Of a stretch of DNA of 64,000 nt, positions 1 to 7,387 are shown piece by piece; within the stretch, counting starts at the first letter, position 1, and each line of letters opens with the position of its first letter. A program made the position numbers and the translations under genes. The notes below the pieces were generated by a model. The model saw only the letters and a program-made list of their open reading frames with translations. It had not been told where the DNA came from and did no database searches. The DNA comes from UBA2241 sp963777895 (lineage in GTDB: Bacteria > Actinomycetota > Thermoleophilia > UBA2241). The stretch lies in the NCBI GenBank assembly GCA_963777895.1, contig CAVZSF010000005.1, forward strand, positions 372,001-436,000. Direction: 5' to 3'.

Positions 1-2
1 CA

Positions 3-242
3 AGGTCGATGCGGAGGGCGCCGAGTGTCGATCGTACGCTGCGCGAGGCCTACCTCACGCTGAAACAGCTGCAGCTCGAACACCACGCCGACGCCGTCCG
101 CGAGGGGCGCAAGCCCGACAACGTCATCGACACGGACGCGCTGCGGCCGCTCACGCGCGCGAACCTCCAGGAGGCGCTTCGCGTGGTCACGGCCGCGCAG
201 TCCCGCTTTCCGCGGCTCGCCGCAGGGTTGCGCAGCCTCTGA
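3..242 (+). CDS. C-terminal end of a DUF294-type nucleotidyltransferase substrate-binding-domain protein (partial)
   Basis: The reading frame is open from the left edge to a TGA at 240-242, so the N-terminus lies outside the window and the internal ATG at 9 is probably not the start. The roughly 78 visible residues are helical, with LREAYLTLKQLQLEHHAD, a KPDNVID turn and LTRANLQEALRVV. This pattern (helix, PxNxID/DP turn, L-x-R-x-x-L-x-E-A helix) is known from the C-terminal substrate-binding domain of CBS/DUF294 putative nucleotidyltransferases, which are cytoplasmic signalling-type proteins. Only the tail is seen, so the assignment rests on family memory. A strong terminator hairpin follows. 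Confidence 0.5.
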   Translation, partial: RSMRRAPSVDRTLREAYLTLKQLQLEHHADAVREGRKPDNVIDTDALRPLTRANLQEALRVVTAAQSRFPRLAAGLRSL

Positions 243-325
243 CCCGTGCTTCGGTGAACGCGCCTCGGCTCTTGCGCGCGGAGTCGGCGCTGCCGCCGGC
301 CGCCGCGCTGCCGACTGCCTGAGGG

Positions 326-363
326 CGACGAAAAGAGGGGCCCGGAGGCCCCTCTTTTCGTCG
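326..363. terminator. Perfect 17-bp hairpin, bidirectional terminator
   Basis: Arms 326-342 and 347-363 are exact reverse complements around a CGGA loop. The A-run and T-run inside the arms (gaaaag / cttttc) give U-tracts in both directions. It lies between two convergent genes, as expected for a shared intrinsic terminator. Confidence 0.85.
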
Positions 364-384
364 TGACGGATCTTGCCTGTCGCT

Positions 385-1164
385 TTACCAGCCCCAGCCG
401 CCCCACATACCACCGAGGCCCATCCAGCCGCCGGCGCCGTAGCGCATACGGGTGGTGGTGACGGTCAGGTGGTGGTGCGTGTAGAAGGACTTCACCTGGG
501 CGCGATGGTGAGCGCGAAGGGTCGTGAGCGCTGTCTGCGCTGTCGCGCTTGAGGGGTTGTCCCCGTACTGCTGCCACCAGGCGTTCATGTGGTTGACCAT
601 CCTCGTGCGCATGGTGACCCAGCTGCCGAAGGCGCCGGGGTGATTGGTCATCCAGCCGGCGCCGTAGCCTGTGCCCCACATGTGGTGAGCGTCCCAGTCG
701 TGGTCACCCATCATGCCGCCCATGTCCCAGCCGCCCCACATGCCCTCGTCGGGGCACGTCCAGACGGCGCCGCCGGCGTACTGCTCGTAGAACGCCTTCA
801 TGTCGCTCCAGAAGGTGGTCCAGAGGTCGTGCAGGGCCTGCTGCGCCGCGGCGCTCTTGAGGTCGGCCCTATAGGTGTCGTACCACGTCTGAAGGGCCTG
901 CTGATGAGCCGTGCGCACAGCGAGCCATGCCTGTAGCGCGTCCGGGTCGTTCGTGAGCCACTTCATGCCGAAGCTGGTGCCCCACGTCCCGGTGCCGCCC
1001 CATGTGCCGGAGCCATCCCACATGCCGCCGCCGCACCAGCTGCCGTCGTCACCGCCCATCATCCCCTGACGGGTGGTCGCCATCGCTGAGGGTGCGAGGA
1101 GGGCTATCGCGAGGGCAAGGATCACGAGGATGCCCGAGAGCGTTCCGAGTCGATGTCGCTTCAT
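385..1164 (-). CDS. Secreted Met/Trp/Gly-rich protein with two homologous repeats
   Basis: The start is the ATG at 1164 (MKRHRLGTLSG...), with AGGAAGG about 13 nt upstream; an upstream in-frame start at 1221 has no ribosome site. About 259 residues. Residues 1-30 form a signal peptide ending near APSAMA. The mature part has Gly/Trp/Met-rich stretches (GMMGGDDGSWCGGGMWDGSG) and two similar units of about 65 residues: one begins GMKWLTNDPDALQAWLAVRT, the other GWMTNHPGAFGSWVTMRT. Each unit continues into helices ending in a K-x-F/S-F-Y segment. I do not recognise the family. Met and His richness beside a sigma factor could suggest a periplasmic metal-binding role, but that is inference. It ends against the terminator at 326-363. 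Confidence 0.65.
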   Translation of the reverse strand: MKRHRLGTLSGILVILALAIALLAPSAMATTRQGMMGGDDGSWCGGGMWDGSGTWGGTGTWGTSFGMKWLTNDPDALQAWLAVRTAHQQALQTWYDTYRADLKSAAAQQALHDLWTTFWSDMKAFYEQYAGGAVWTCPDEGMWGGWDMGGMMGDHDWDAHHMWGTGYGAGWMTNHPGAFGSWVTMRTRMVNHMNAWWQQYGDNPSSATAQTALTTLRAHHRAQVKSFYTHHHLTVTTTRMRYGAGGWMGLGGMWGGWGW

Positions 1165-1230
1165 GTCGCTGGACCGTCCTTCCTGATTGGCAGAGAGCTG
1201 ACCGTGGTGCCGATGCCGCAACGGCGTCGG

Positions 1231-1443
1231 TCACTCACCCCAGGTGTGGTCACCGCCGCTGGTCATGCTGGTGCTGTCGTGCGTGTCGGTGGTGGTCGTC
1301 GAGTGGTCGCTGGTACCGGTCGAGGTCGACATCGAGCCGCTGTCATGCGTACCGGTGCTCGTGGAGTGATCGCCGGACGTGCCGGACGGTCTGCGAGCCG
1401 GAATGATGCGAAGCCCGTGGTGATCGCCAGCGTGTGCTGGTCC
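1231..1443 (-). other. Ser/Thr/Asp/His-rich reading frame beyond the sigma-factor stop (probable broken C-terminal tail)
   Basis: In the same frame as the sigma-factor gene, after its TGA at 1444-1446, the sequence stays open to a TGA at 1231-1233. It encodes a strongly biased tail with SGDHSTSTGTHDSG, STTTTDTHDSTS and a GGDHTWGE end. Such bias is not expected of random DNA and looks like an extracellular linker or metal-binding tail. It probably belonged to the C-terminus of the sigma-factor protein before one or more frame changes. The opposite-strand frame over this stretch looks like a shadow. Confidence 0.4.
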
Positions 1444-2400
1444 TCATGGGCTCATACCGTCGCTGCGTTCGGCGCCGTGGTGACCCCAGTCGTCATGCGC
1501 GTCGTGTCGCAGTGACTCGAGGCGAGGCGCGAAGGCCGCGAGCCGAGAGGTCATCGCGGTCGCGGCGAGCGAGCTGAGTCGCCGAGGAACGATGGGTTGC
1601 TCCACGTCACGCTGGCGATCACGCCTCCGCCTACGACCAGGGTGACAAGCGACGCGGCGCCGATCGCGATCTTGGCAGTGGCGGCCGTGGCGAGCTTGTT
1701 GAGGAGGCCGCCGGTGTGGGGCTGCTGCGCGAGGTGCGCGAGGTGCGGCGGGACCGGATGTGCGGGCAGGGCGCACGTGGGGCAGCGGCGGCATGATGTG
1801 CAGGGCCGCCGGCACGGCGAGCGGCGCCAGCACGAGGCCGAGGCTGGCGGGCGCCGGCACGTCGCCGCCGAGCTTGGCGAAGGCGGTCTTGAACGACGCC
1901 CGGGCGCGGTGCACGAGCACGTCGGCCGTGGGGCGCGAGACCTCCATGACCGCGGCGATCTCCTCGGGAGGCAGACCGTGGAGGTCCTTGAGAACGAGCG
2001 CGGTGCGATAGCGCTCGTTCATCTGCCCGAGGGTCTGCTCGACGGCGGCCACGGTCTCGGCGCGGGCGAACTCATCGACGGGCGCCGGGATCTCGCCGAC
2101 CATGCCGTCGCCGCCACCGATCTGCTTGCGGGCGCGAAGCTGGTTGAAACAGGCGTTGGTGGCGACGCGGTAGAGCCAGGCGCGAAGCTTGAGCGAGGGA
2201 TCCGCCGCGGGCGGGTTACTGAACGCGGTGATGAAGGTCTCCTGGGTCACGTCCTTGGCCTCCTCCCGATCCCCGAGGATGCGGGCACAGAGGTTGTAGA
2301 TGGCGGGGTGCTGCTCGTCGTAGAGGCGGCGGAACGCCTCCGGCCGCCCGGCCCGCAGGTCGTCCACAAGTGATTCGTCTGAGGAATGGTGCGAGGTCAT
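1444..2400 (-). CDS. ECF-type RNA polymerase sigma factor with a frame-broken C-terminal membrane extension
   Basis: Residues 1-90 carry sigma region 2 (EAFRRLYDEQHPAIYNLCAR, DVTQETFITAF, LRAWLYRVATNACFNQLR). Residues about 120-175 carry region 4 (MNERYRTALVLKDLHGLPPE, VMEVSRPTADVLVHRAR). The protein directs RNA polymerase to a stress or metal regulon. After ALHIMPPLPH the listed frame turns Arg/Pro-rich. The next frame instead reads LLNKLATAATAKIAIGAASL followed by VTLVVGGGVIASV, a clear transmembrane helix. So a single-base frame change lies near 1740-1790, and the natural product was probably a sigma factor with a membrane helix and outer tail. ATG 2400 is preferred over TTG 2409; GGGAG sits just upstream of it. 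Confidence 0.8.
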   Translation of the reverse strand: MTSHHSSDESLVDDLRAGRPEAFRRLYDEQHPAIYNLCARILGDREEAKDVTQETFITAFSNPPAADPSLKLRAWLYRVATNACFNQLRARKQIGGGDGMVGEIPAPVDEFARAETVAAVEQTLGQMNERYRTALVLKDLHGLPPEEIAAVMEVSRPTADVLVHRARASFKTAFAKLGGDVPAPASLGLVLAPLAVPAALHIMPPLPHVRPARTSGPAAPRAPRAAAPHRRPPQQARHGRHCQDRDRRRVACHPGRRRRRDRQRDVEQPIVPRRLSSLAATAMTSRLAAFAPRLESLRHDAHDDWGHHGAERSDGMSP

Positions 2401-2514
2401 GGCTCCCAAGGGGTTTGGAGTCTCAGCCTACTCTCATGATCGCCGGCTACAACCGTCAAGGGCATCGAGCGGGCGCCGGCCGAGGCTCGGCCGGCGCCCG
2501 CCGCGCGGCTCCGG

Positions 2515-2931
2515 TCAGTCGCAATTGCCCTCACCGGAGTGCGAGTCGCAGGAGCCGCTGCCGTGGCCGGAATCACTGCCGTGGCTCGCGTCGTAGCATC
2601 GGGAGCCGCCGCCAGGGCCGGCGCTTCCGGACGACTGCTGCGATGCGTTGTGCGTGTCGGTGTGCGCTGTGGCGTAGGTGTGCTCGGCGTCCTGGACGTG
2701 CGTCTGGGCCTGCCGCTGTTCGTGCGTCGCCGTGTGGGTCGCGCTCTGCTTCTGGCCCGCCGTGAGCAGCTTCGCGAGCTGCTTGTCGGTCAGCGTGACG
2801 GTGTAGTTCGGATGCGCCGTCTGGGGCGCCGCCTGCCCGCTCTTCGTGAGGTGTTGCACCCCCGCCATCGCTACCGTCGTCAGTGCGAACACGATCACCG
2901 CCGTCGCGACGATGGTCCTCAGGATTCCCAT
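2515..2931 (-). CDS. Small secreted or membrane-anchored His/Thr/Gln-rich protein
   Basis: 138 residues. AGGAGG four bases before the ATG at 2931 fixes the start. Residues 1-24 (MGILRTIVATAVIVFALTTV) form a signal peptide or anchor helix. The middle (TLTDKQLAKLLTAGQKQSAT) is polar and helical. The rest is low complexity: repeated THTATHE, HTYATAHTDTHNASQQ, then Gly/Ser/His with two Cys, ending SHSGEGNCD. It lies just upstream of the sigma-factor gene on the same strand and shares His/Asp/Ser/Thr composition with the broken sigma tail at 1231-1443, so the two may act at the cell surface together. No known family is recognised; a metal-binding function is only a guess from the His content. Confidence 0.6.
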   Translation of the reverse strand: MGILRTIVATAVIVFALTTVAMAGVQHLTKSGQAAPQTAHPNYTVTLTDKQLAKLLTAGQKQSATHTATHEQRQAQTHVQDAEHTYATAHTDTHNASQQSSGSAGPGGGSRCYDASHGSDSGHGSGSCDSHSGEGNCD

Positions 2932-2987
2932 GGTTCCTCCTCGCGTTGCTGCCTTTCATCTGTTCCAACACGCGAGGGCGCGATTTC

Positions 2988-3560
2988 TTACACCAGCAGC
3001 ACCAGTCCAAAGTGCCAGGGCGGCAGGTCGACCACCTCGTTTGCGGGGCGCAGTCTCCCGGTGAGGGTGGCCCACCCCAGGATCTGCTCGGGCCGGGGCC
3101 TGATCGTCAGGTCCGGCCCCCGCGGCGTCCCGGCGTCATGGCGCCAATGGATCACGAAGAGGCGGCCCCCGGGCCGCACGATCTCGGCGGCCGCGGAGAG
3201 CATCGCGACGGGATCCTCATGGTGGAGGATGTTGAAGAGCAGGCAGCCGTCCTGTGACGCGTTCGGCAGGTCGAACCCGTGCGCCAGCACGTCACGTTGC
3301 TCGGCCACCACGTTCGTCAACTCCTCACGAGCAGCCCGCTCTCTCGTGCGCCCGACCATGTGCTCGTCCACGTCGTAGGTGTGGAGCGTCCCCGAGATCC
3401 GTTTGGCGACAGGGATGCTGAAGGTGCCGTAGCCGCAGCCCAATTCGGCCAGGTCGGCGAGACTGGCATCGATGCCCATCCGTTCGAGAATGAGCGCGAC
3501 GTCGAACAACGCCTCCCACAGGCGTTCATCGGGCATGCCGCTGTCGCGTACCTTCACCAT
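2988..3560 (-). CDS. Class I SAM-dependent methyltransferase
   Basis: 190 residues. The SAM-binding motif I is ELGCGYGTFSIPVAKR (about residues 39-54). An acidic residue ending beta-2 (TYDVDEHM), a motif II region (GCLLFNILHHEDP) and RPGGRLFVIHWRHD (motif III) follow in the usual Rossmann order. This predicts transfer of a methyl group to a small molecule in the cytoplasm; the substrate cannot be read. Its ATG lies 17 nt after the stop of the probable selenoprotein gene and has AGGG upstream, so it is likely the third gene of an ocd-selenoprotein-methyltransferase operon. The protein ends shortly after the fold (WHFGLVLLV), at the short end for the family. Confidence 0.8.
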   Translation of the reverse strand: MVKVRDSGMPDERLWEALFDVALILERMGIDASLADLAELGCGYGTFSIPVAKRISGTLHTYDVDEHMVGRTRERAAREELTNVVAEQRDVLAHGFDLPNASQDGCLLFNILHHEDPVAMLSAAAEIVRPGGRLFVIHWRHDAGTPRGPDLTIRPRPEQILGWATLTGRLRPANEVVDLPPWHFGLVLLV

Positions 3561-3577
3561 GCATCCCTGGCCACGAC

Positions 3578-3894
3578 TCAGAAGACGTGGAGGGCGCGGC
3601 GGATGAGTTCGTCGGATGGGATGCCGCCGGACCCGGCGGGTGGGGAGTAGGTCCGTCAGCCGAGCCCGAAGTCGACGTGGCCACCATCTCCAGGTCGTGA
3701 TCTTGGACCCGGACGCTAGGCGAACCGGGGAACCGGAGAGCTACCGCCTCCTGACGGGTCTGGACGACCCGTTCGGCCACAGAGATGTCGAGCCCCATCT
3801 CATCGGCGACCCGTCGGACGGCGTCACGCGCCGCCTGCCAATTGCCTCAGCCAGGTGTGTGGAGGATCTCTATTGGGATCGGTCCAGCGGGCAT
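3578..3894 (-). CDS. Probable double selenoprotein: small thioredoxin-fold protein with in-frame UGA at two Cys positions
   Basis: From ATG 3894 the frame reads IPIEILHTPG-UGA-GNWQAAR, then AVRRVADEMG, EAVALRFPGSPSVRV and QDHDLE. After one missing base near 3680-3690 the next frame reads HVDFGLG-UGA-RTYSPP, then IPSDELIRRALHVF and TGA at 3578-3580. From family knowledge, small thioredoxin-like proteins have the order DCPNW, GSPT-I-VDG, GL-x-CR-x-Y, P-x-x-EQL. Both UGA codons (3847-3849 and 3656-3658) fall exactly on the two conserved Cys. Correcting one base gives 105 residues, the family length. Each UGA is followed by a SECIS-like hairpin (next two entries). The gene lies 33 nt after the ocd stop and before the methyltransferase. 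Alternative: a pseudogene with two nonsense codons that happen to hit both redox Cys, which seems less likely. Function, probably a redox or metal/organometal thiol role, is inferred. Confidence 0.72.
3624..3639 (-). promoter_or_regulatory. SECIS-like hairpin after second UGA
   Basis: On the minus strand CCGCCG pairs perfectly with CGGCGG (6 bp) around loop GGTC. There are 22 nt between the UGA (3656-3658) and the loop, which begins with G. The same spacing and loop rule are met independently a second time in one short gene. Confidence 0.5.
3817..3835 (-). promoter_or_regulatory. SECIS-like hairpin after first UGA
   Basis: Read on the minus strand, GGCGGCG pairs with CGCCGTC (7 bp, one G-U) around loop CGTGA. 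There are 18 nt between the UGA (3847-3849) and the loop. This fits the known bacterial SECIS pattern: a short stem just 3' of the UGA, an apical loop roughly 16-37 nt downstream, and a G in the first two loop positions. Confidence 0.5.
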
Positions 3895-3927
3895 GTCGGC
3901 ACTCTACCCCGGTCACTTCCTTCTCGG

Positions 3928-4905
3928 TCAGAGGGGCAGGTGTACGCCCACCCCGCGTTCGAGGGCGCGCTCGTAGAGCACCTTGGCCGTCACCACGTCG
4001 TCGACGGCGATGCCCATGTTCATGGAGAAGATGCGCTCGGCGTCGCTCTCGCGCCCGGGCTTGAGGCCGGCGGCCAGCTCGCCGAGGTCGGCGCTGATGG
4101 TCGCGGGAATGCCGCCGAAGTAGACGCCGTGGTCCCTCGTCGCCAGCAGCTGGCCGATGTCGTCCGAACAGAACTTGTCGCACTCCCTCATGGCCGCACT
4201 GGTCCAGGCGGAGTCGTAGTCGAGTGACACGGCCAGCCCGCCCTCCTTGAGAACGCCGGCATCGAGGTCGGGCTGGGGGTCCACCACGATCGGGACGGCC
4301 GTGACCACGACGTCGGCGGCGCGCGCCGCCTCGGGGGCGGAGGCGCACGTCACGAAGCGCAGCGCCGGGAACATGGCCGCCATCTCCGCGATGAAGCGCG
4401 CCGTTGCCTCGGGGAAGAGGTCGTAGCAGCGCACCTCCGCGAGGGCCGGCAGCTCCTCGACCAGCGCCATGAGGCTGGTGCGCGCCTGCACCCCACAGCC
4501 CACGATCGCGGCTGTGTCGCTGCCGGCCTTCGCCAGGTACCTGGCCGAGATGCCGGCGCTGGCGCCGGTGCGCATCGCCGTGACCCAGGCGCAGTCCATC
4601 ACGGCGAGGGGCAGACCCGTCTCGCAATCGTTGAGCACGAGCAGACCCGTGATGTACGGCAGGCCTTTGGCCGGGTTCGGCGGGTAGCCCGAGACCCACT
4701 TGAGGCCCGCCGCCTCGAGCTCCTTCACGTAGGCCGGCATGGCGTGGATGAAGCAGTCTGGCCGCGTGTGGATGCCCGGCTTGGGCGGCATCTCGGTGTT
4801 GCCGCGGCCCTTGGCGGCGAAGCCGAGGTCCAGGGCGTCGAGCACTTCTCGCATGGACATCTCGAGGCTCTCGACGTCGGCTCTGCTCAGATACAGGAGT
4901 TCCAC
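3928..4905 (-). CDS. Ornithine cyclodeaminase / mu-crystallin family protein
   Basis: 325 residues, the usual family length. The start is GTG 4905 with GGAAGGAGG in front. Visible family features are the N-terminal substrate lobe (PPKPGIHTRPDCFIHAMPAY, GLKWVSGYPPNP), the substrate and NAD contact region (AWVTAMRTGASAGISARYLA) and the Rossmann nucleotide motif TAAIVGCGVQART (about residues 133-145), followed by DLFPEAT. Family members are NAD(P)-dependent: ornithine to proline plus ammonia, alanine dehydrogenase, or ketimine reduction. The exact substrate is not visible. It is first in a minus-strand operon with the probable selenoprotein and the methyltransferase. Confidence 0.85.
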   Translation of the reverse strand: MELLYLSRADVESLEMSMREVLDALDLGFAAKGRGNTEMPPKPGIHTRPDCFIHAMPAYVKELEAAGLKWVSGYPPNPAKGLPYITGLLVLNDCETGLPLAVMDCAWVTAMRTGASAGISARYLAKAGSDTAAIVGCGVQARTSLMALVEELPALAEVRCYDLFPEATARFIAEMAAMFPALRFVTCASAPEAARAADVVVTAVPIVVDPQPDLDAGVLKEGGLAVSLDYDSAWTSAAMRECDKFCSDDIGQLLATRDHGVYFGGIPATISADLGELAAGLKPGRESDAERIFSMNMGIAVDDVVTAKVLYERALERGVGVHLPL

Positions 4906-5130
4906 CGCGCGCCTCCTTCCCGGTCGCGGCGCATGCGGGGGGCGCTGCGCCCGCCGCGAGGCAACGCTACCTACGCGCCCGCTGCCAACGCAACACGGGC
5001 GCCGCGTCTCGAGTACGGCGGCCCGGCGGCTCGGTCATTCCCTGCAGGAGGTCGAGTCTCCGGGCGCTGTTGGAGGATGGCGTGGGCGACAGTCGCTAGA
5101 ATCGAGTGGCGCAAATCACGAGGGGGAGTC

Positions 5131-5928
5131 ATGCAGGAAACGCCAGGCGAGGCTGCCGCATCAGAAGTCGGGCTGGAGCAGTGGCTCGAGGCGCTCTGCC
5201 GGCGCACTGATGAGATCCTCTGGAACAGCTACGCCTTCGCGCTCGGAGTCCCCGACACGCGCTGGCCTCGAGTGATGTTTCCCATGAAGGGTCGTGAACG
5301 GCGAGTCAGCGAGCAGGAGGCGCGCTTCGCCTTCGTGGCTGCCTTGCTCTCTGACGCGCAGGCAGGGGACTGGGCGTTTGCGGTTGAGGTGCCGACCAAG
5401 CTTTCGTACCGCTTCGCCCCCCGGGGCAGCGGTGTGAAGGCGCAACGTGCGCTGACCGACCTTGCGCTCTACCGGCGTGCTCAGGACGAGCCCGTCCTGG
5501 CCGTTGAGTTCAAGTCGGGAGGGCGGTCCGGCAAGTCCGAGCTGGACGAGAGCATCAGGAAGGACTTCGCCAAGATCCTCGCCGAGCAGTCGGATGTGCT
5601 CTGGTACCACGTGGTGCGCGGCGTGAACAGCGCCACGCTTCAAGGTCTGCTGCGCACTCTGGATGCGGCTATTTCGCGGCTCAGCAATCCCTTCCGGTTG
5701 AGCGACTATCTGGCGCCCGGCAAGCCCGTCGAGCCGCGTGCCAAGAGGATGACGTTTCACATCTGCATCCTCAATCCCGACATGACGGCCTCCATCCACC
5801 GCGTGCTGGACTACGTGCCCGGCAGGCCCGAGGCCGAGTTCTTCACGATCGAGACGAGGCCCACGCGCGCGTCGCTCGACATCGCCGACGGACAAGGCTG
5901 GAGCGTCTATCGGCGCCCGGTCTCCTGA
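5131..5928 (+). CDS. Uncharacterised protein with a PD-(D/E)XK nuclease-like motif
   Basis: 265 residues from ATG 5131, with AGGGGGAG a few bases upstream; the frame is open further upstream but has no better start. The middle reads KLSYRFAPRGSG then ALTDLALYRR then EPVLAVEFKSGGRSGKSEL. A conserved Asp in a beta strand followed by E-x-K in the next strand is the core of PD-(D/E)XK nuclease folds. The C-terminal part (KRMTFHICILNPDMTASIHR) looks like a further alpha/beta subdomain. No flanking methylase is present, so a restriction role is not supported. It is monocistronic. Fold assignment is inference from the motif alone. Confidence 0.6.
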   Translation: MQETPGEAAASEVGLEQWLEALCRRTDEILWNSYAFALGVPDTRWPRVMFPMKGRERRVSEQEARFAFVAALLSDAQAGDWAFAVEVPTKLSYRFAPRGSGVKAQRALTDLALYRRAQDEPVLAVEFKSGGRSGKSELDESIRKDFAKILAEQSDVLWYHVVRGVNSATLQGLLRTLDAAISRLSNPFRLSDYLAPGKPVEPRAKRMTFHICILNPDMTASIHRVLDYVPGRPEAEFFTIETRPTRASLDIADGQGWSVYRRPVS

Positions 5929-5956
5929 CGGCTGGGTAGCGGCGGTCGCGTCGCGA

Positions 5957-6964
5957 CTACGCCTCAGGCAGGGCCGTCTCGAGGAACCGGATGAGATTCC
6001 CGTGGAGCAGCTGCTCGAGGCCTTCTCCCTCGTAGCCGTGGGAGCGGAGCGCCGCTACCAGTCTCGGATAGTCCTCGGGGCTCCTCAACGAGTCGGCTGC
6101 CGCGGCCTCCTCGGGCTCTGACCCAAAGACACCGTCGAGGGGCGCCGGTCCGGGCACGACGGCCTCCACCTGCTCGATGAAGTCGGCGCCAAGACCGACG
6201 TGCTCGATGCCCATGACGCCGATCGCGTGGTCGATGTGTTCGATCAGCCGGGCCGGCGTGCCGCCGCCGCCGAGCGCCCACGGCAGGCCGATCACACAGA
6301 ACACGCCGCCGCGCTCGGCCAGCGCGCGGAGCTGCTCGTCATCGACGTTCCGCGTCATGTCCTGGACGGCACGGCAACCCGCGTGACTGACCACGACGTG
6401 CGCCTCGGGCTCACAGTCGAGCACGTCGAAGAACGTCCGCCGCGATGCGTGGGCGAGGTCGATGATGAAGCCGCGTGCAGCCAGTGATGCGACCAGCACG
6501 CGGCCCAGCCGGCTCAGGCCGCCGTCGGCGCCGTCTTCACCGGTGCCGTCGGCGAAGAAGTTCCGGTACTCCCAGGTGAGCGAGATCATCCGCATGCCGA
6601 GCTGCCACCAGGCGTCCACCTGCCACGGGTCGCGCCCGAGCGCCTCGGCGCCCTCCATGGACAACAGCAGGCCGAGGCGCCGGCCGGCCTTCACGTCCGC
6701 GAGGTCACGGCGGTCCAGGACGGCGACGCTCTCATCTGGGTGAGCGTTGGCGGCGTGGCGGAAGGCGACCGCCTGGCTGAGCACGTCCCGCAGGGCGCCG
6801 TCGGGGGTGAGCGCGCCCATCGCGCTCGCGGCGCACACCTGCAGGCCCACGCCGCCGCGCTGCAGCCTGGTCAGCCAGTGCCCGCCGAACGGGTCGGCCT
6901 CGCCGAGCTGGAACTCGCGAAACGCGAGCTCGAGCAGCAGGTCGTTGTGGCAGTCAGCGATCAT
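5957..6964 (-). CDS. Membrane dipeptidase (renal dipeptidase) family, peptidase M19
   Basis: 335 residues from ATG 6964 (MIADCHNDLLLELAF); the frame extends to 7009 but the family begins at the D-x-H-x-D strand. The zinc ligands are present in order: DCHND near the N-terminus, the bridging Glu in LLSMEGAEAL, His in IIDLAHASRRTF, and His in VVVSHAGCRAV. The HVGLGADFIE strand with the late Asp follows. M19 enzymes hydrolyse dipeptides, often with D-residues at the second position, using two zinc ions. No signal peptide is visible, so this one is probably cytoplasmic. No operon partner. Confidence 0.88.
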   Translation of the reverse strand: MIADCHNDLLLELAFREFQLGEADPFGGHWLTRLQRGGVGLQVCAASAMGALTPDGALRDVLSQAVAFRHAANAHPDESVAVLDRRDLADVKAGRRLGLLLSMEGAEALGRDPWQVDAWWQLGMRMISLTWEYRNFFADGTGEDGADGGLSRLGRVLVASLAARGFIIDLAHASRRTFFDVLDCEPEAHVVVSHAGCRAVQDMTRNVDDEQLRALAERGGVFCVIGLPWALGGGGTPARLIEHIDHAIGVMGIEHVGLGADFIEQVEAVVPGPAPLDGVFGSEPEEAAAADSLRSPEDYPRLVAALRSHGYEGEGLEQLLHGNLIRFLETALPEA

Positions 6965-7204
6965 TGCTTGACCAACGAGTCGTCGTCGGCTCGCCGGGGC
7001 AGGGAGCATATCGCGGCCCTGACCGGCTCCGGTAGTCCCGGCGTCGGTCGATGCGAAGACGCAAGGGTAGTCCAGGCCGGCGCGGAGAGAGCCCGTGACG
7101 CCTTCGAGCGCCTCGTGCTACGCTGCGCGGCAGTCTGCCCCCAACGCTGCGGCCACAGCGGCCGCCATCGTGCCCGGGGGACGTCTCGCTTCGGGGGAGG
7201 ACGC

Positions 7205-7387
7205 GTGAAGCTTGAGGACCTGCTCGGCAAGCACGTCCGGTACAAGGACGAAGAGGGGCATGTCGTGGAGGGGCACTCCGGCGAGCAGGCATCGGTCGTG
7301 GTGAGCATCCGTGGGATGAGCAGCGTGCCGAGCCGGAACGTGACCGTGCCGGAATCCGAATGGGAGGAGCTCGAGCTCCTCGACTAG
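7205..7387 (+). CDS. Small conserved-looking hypothetical protein (60 residues)
   Basis: The start is GTG 7205, with GGGGGAGG seven bases upstream, giving VKLEDLLGKHVRYKDEEGHV. The sequence is acidic and soluble and looks like a small all-beta barrel: alternating hydrophobic residues in RYKDEEGHVVEG and ASVVVSIRG, ending ESEWEELELLD. It lies about 70 nt before the HD-domain gene on the same strand and may be cotranscribed with it. No family is recognised. Confidence 0.5.
   Translation: MKLEDLLGKHVRYKDEEGHVVEGHSGEQASVVVSIRGMSSVPSRNVTVPESEWEELELLD

Noticed and set aside
1444..1446. TGA after the sigma-factor frame as a further Sec codon
   Set aside because: Context (GMSP-UGA-GPAHAG) matches no Cys motif, and the surrounding frames are already broken by indels.
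1153..1515. 120-residue plus-strand frame between the Met-rich protein and the sigma gene
   Set aside because: Val/Arg/Gly-rich shadow of the Ser/Thr/Asp/His-rich minus-strand frame.
3616..4227. 203-residue plus-strand frame opposite the selenoprotein and ocd genes
   Set aside because: Antisense to well-supported minus-strand coding; no ribosome site or domain.
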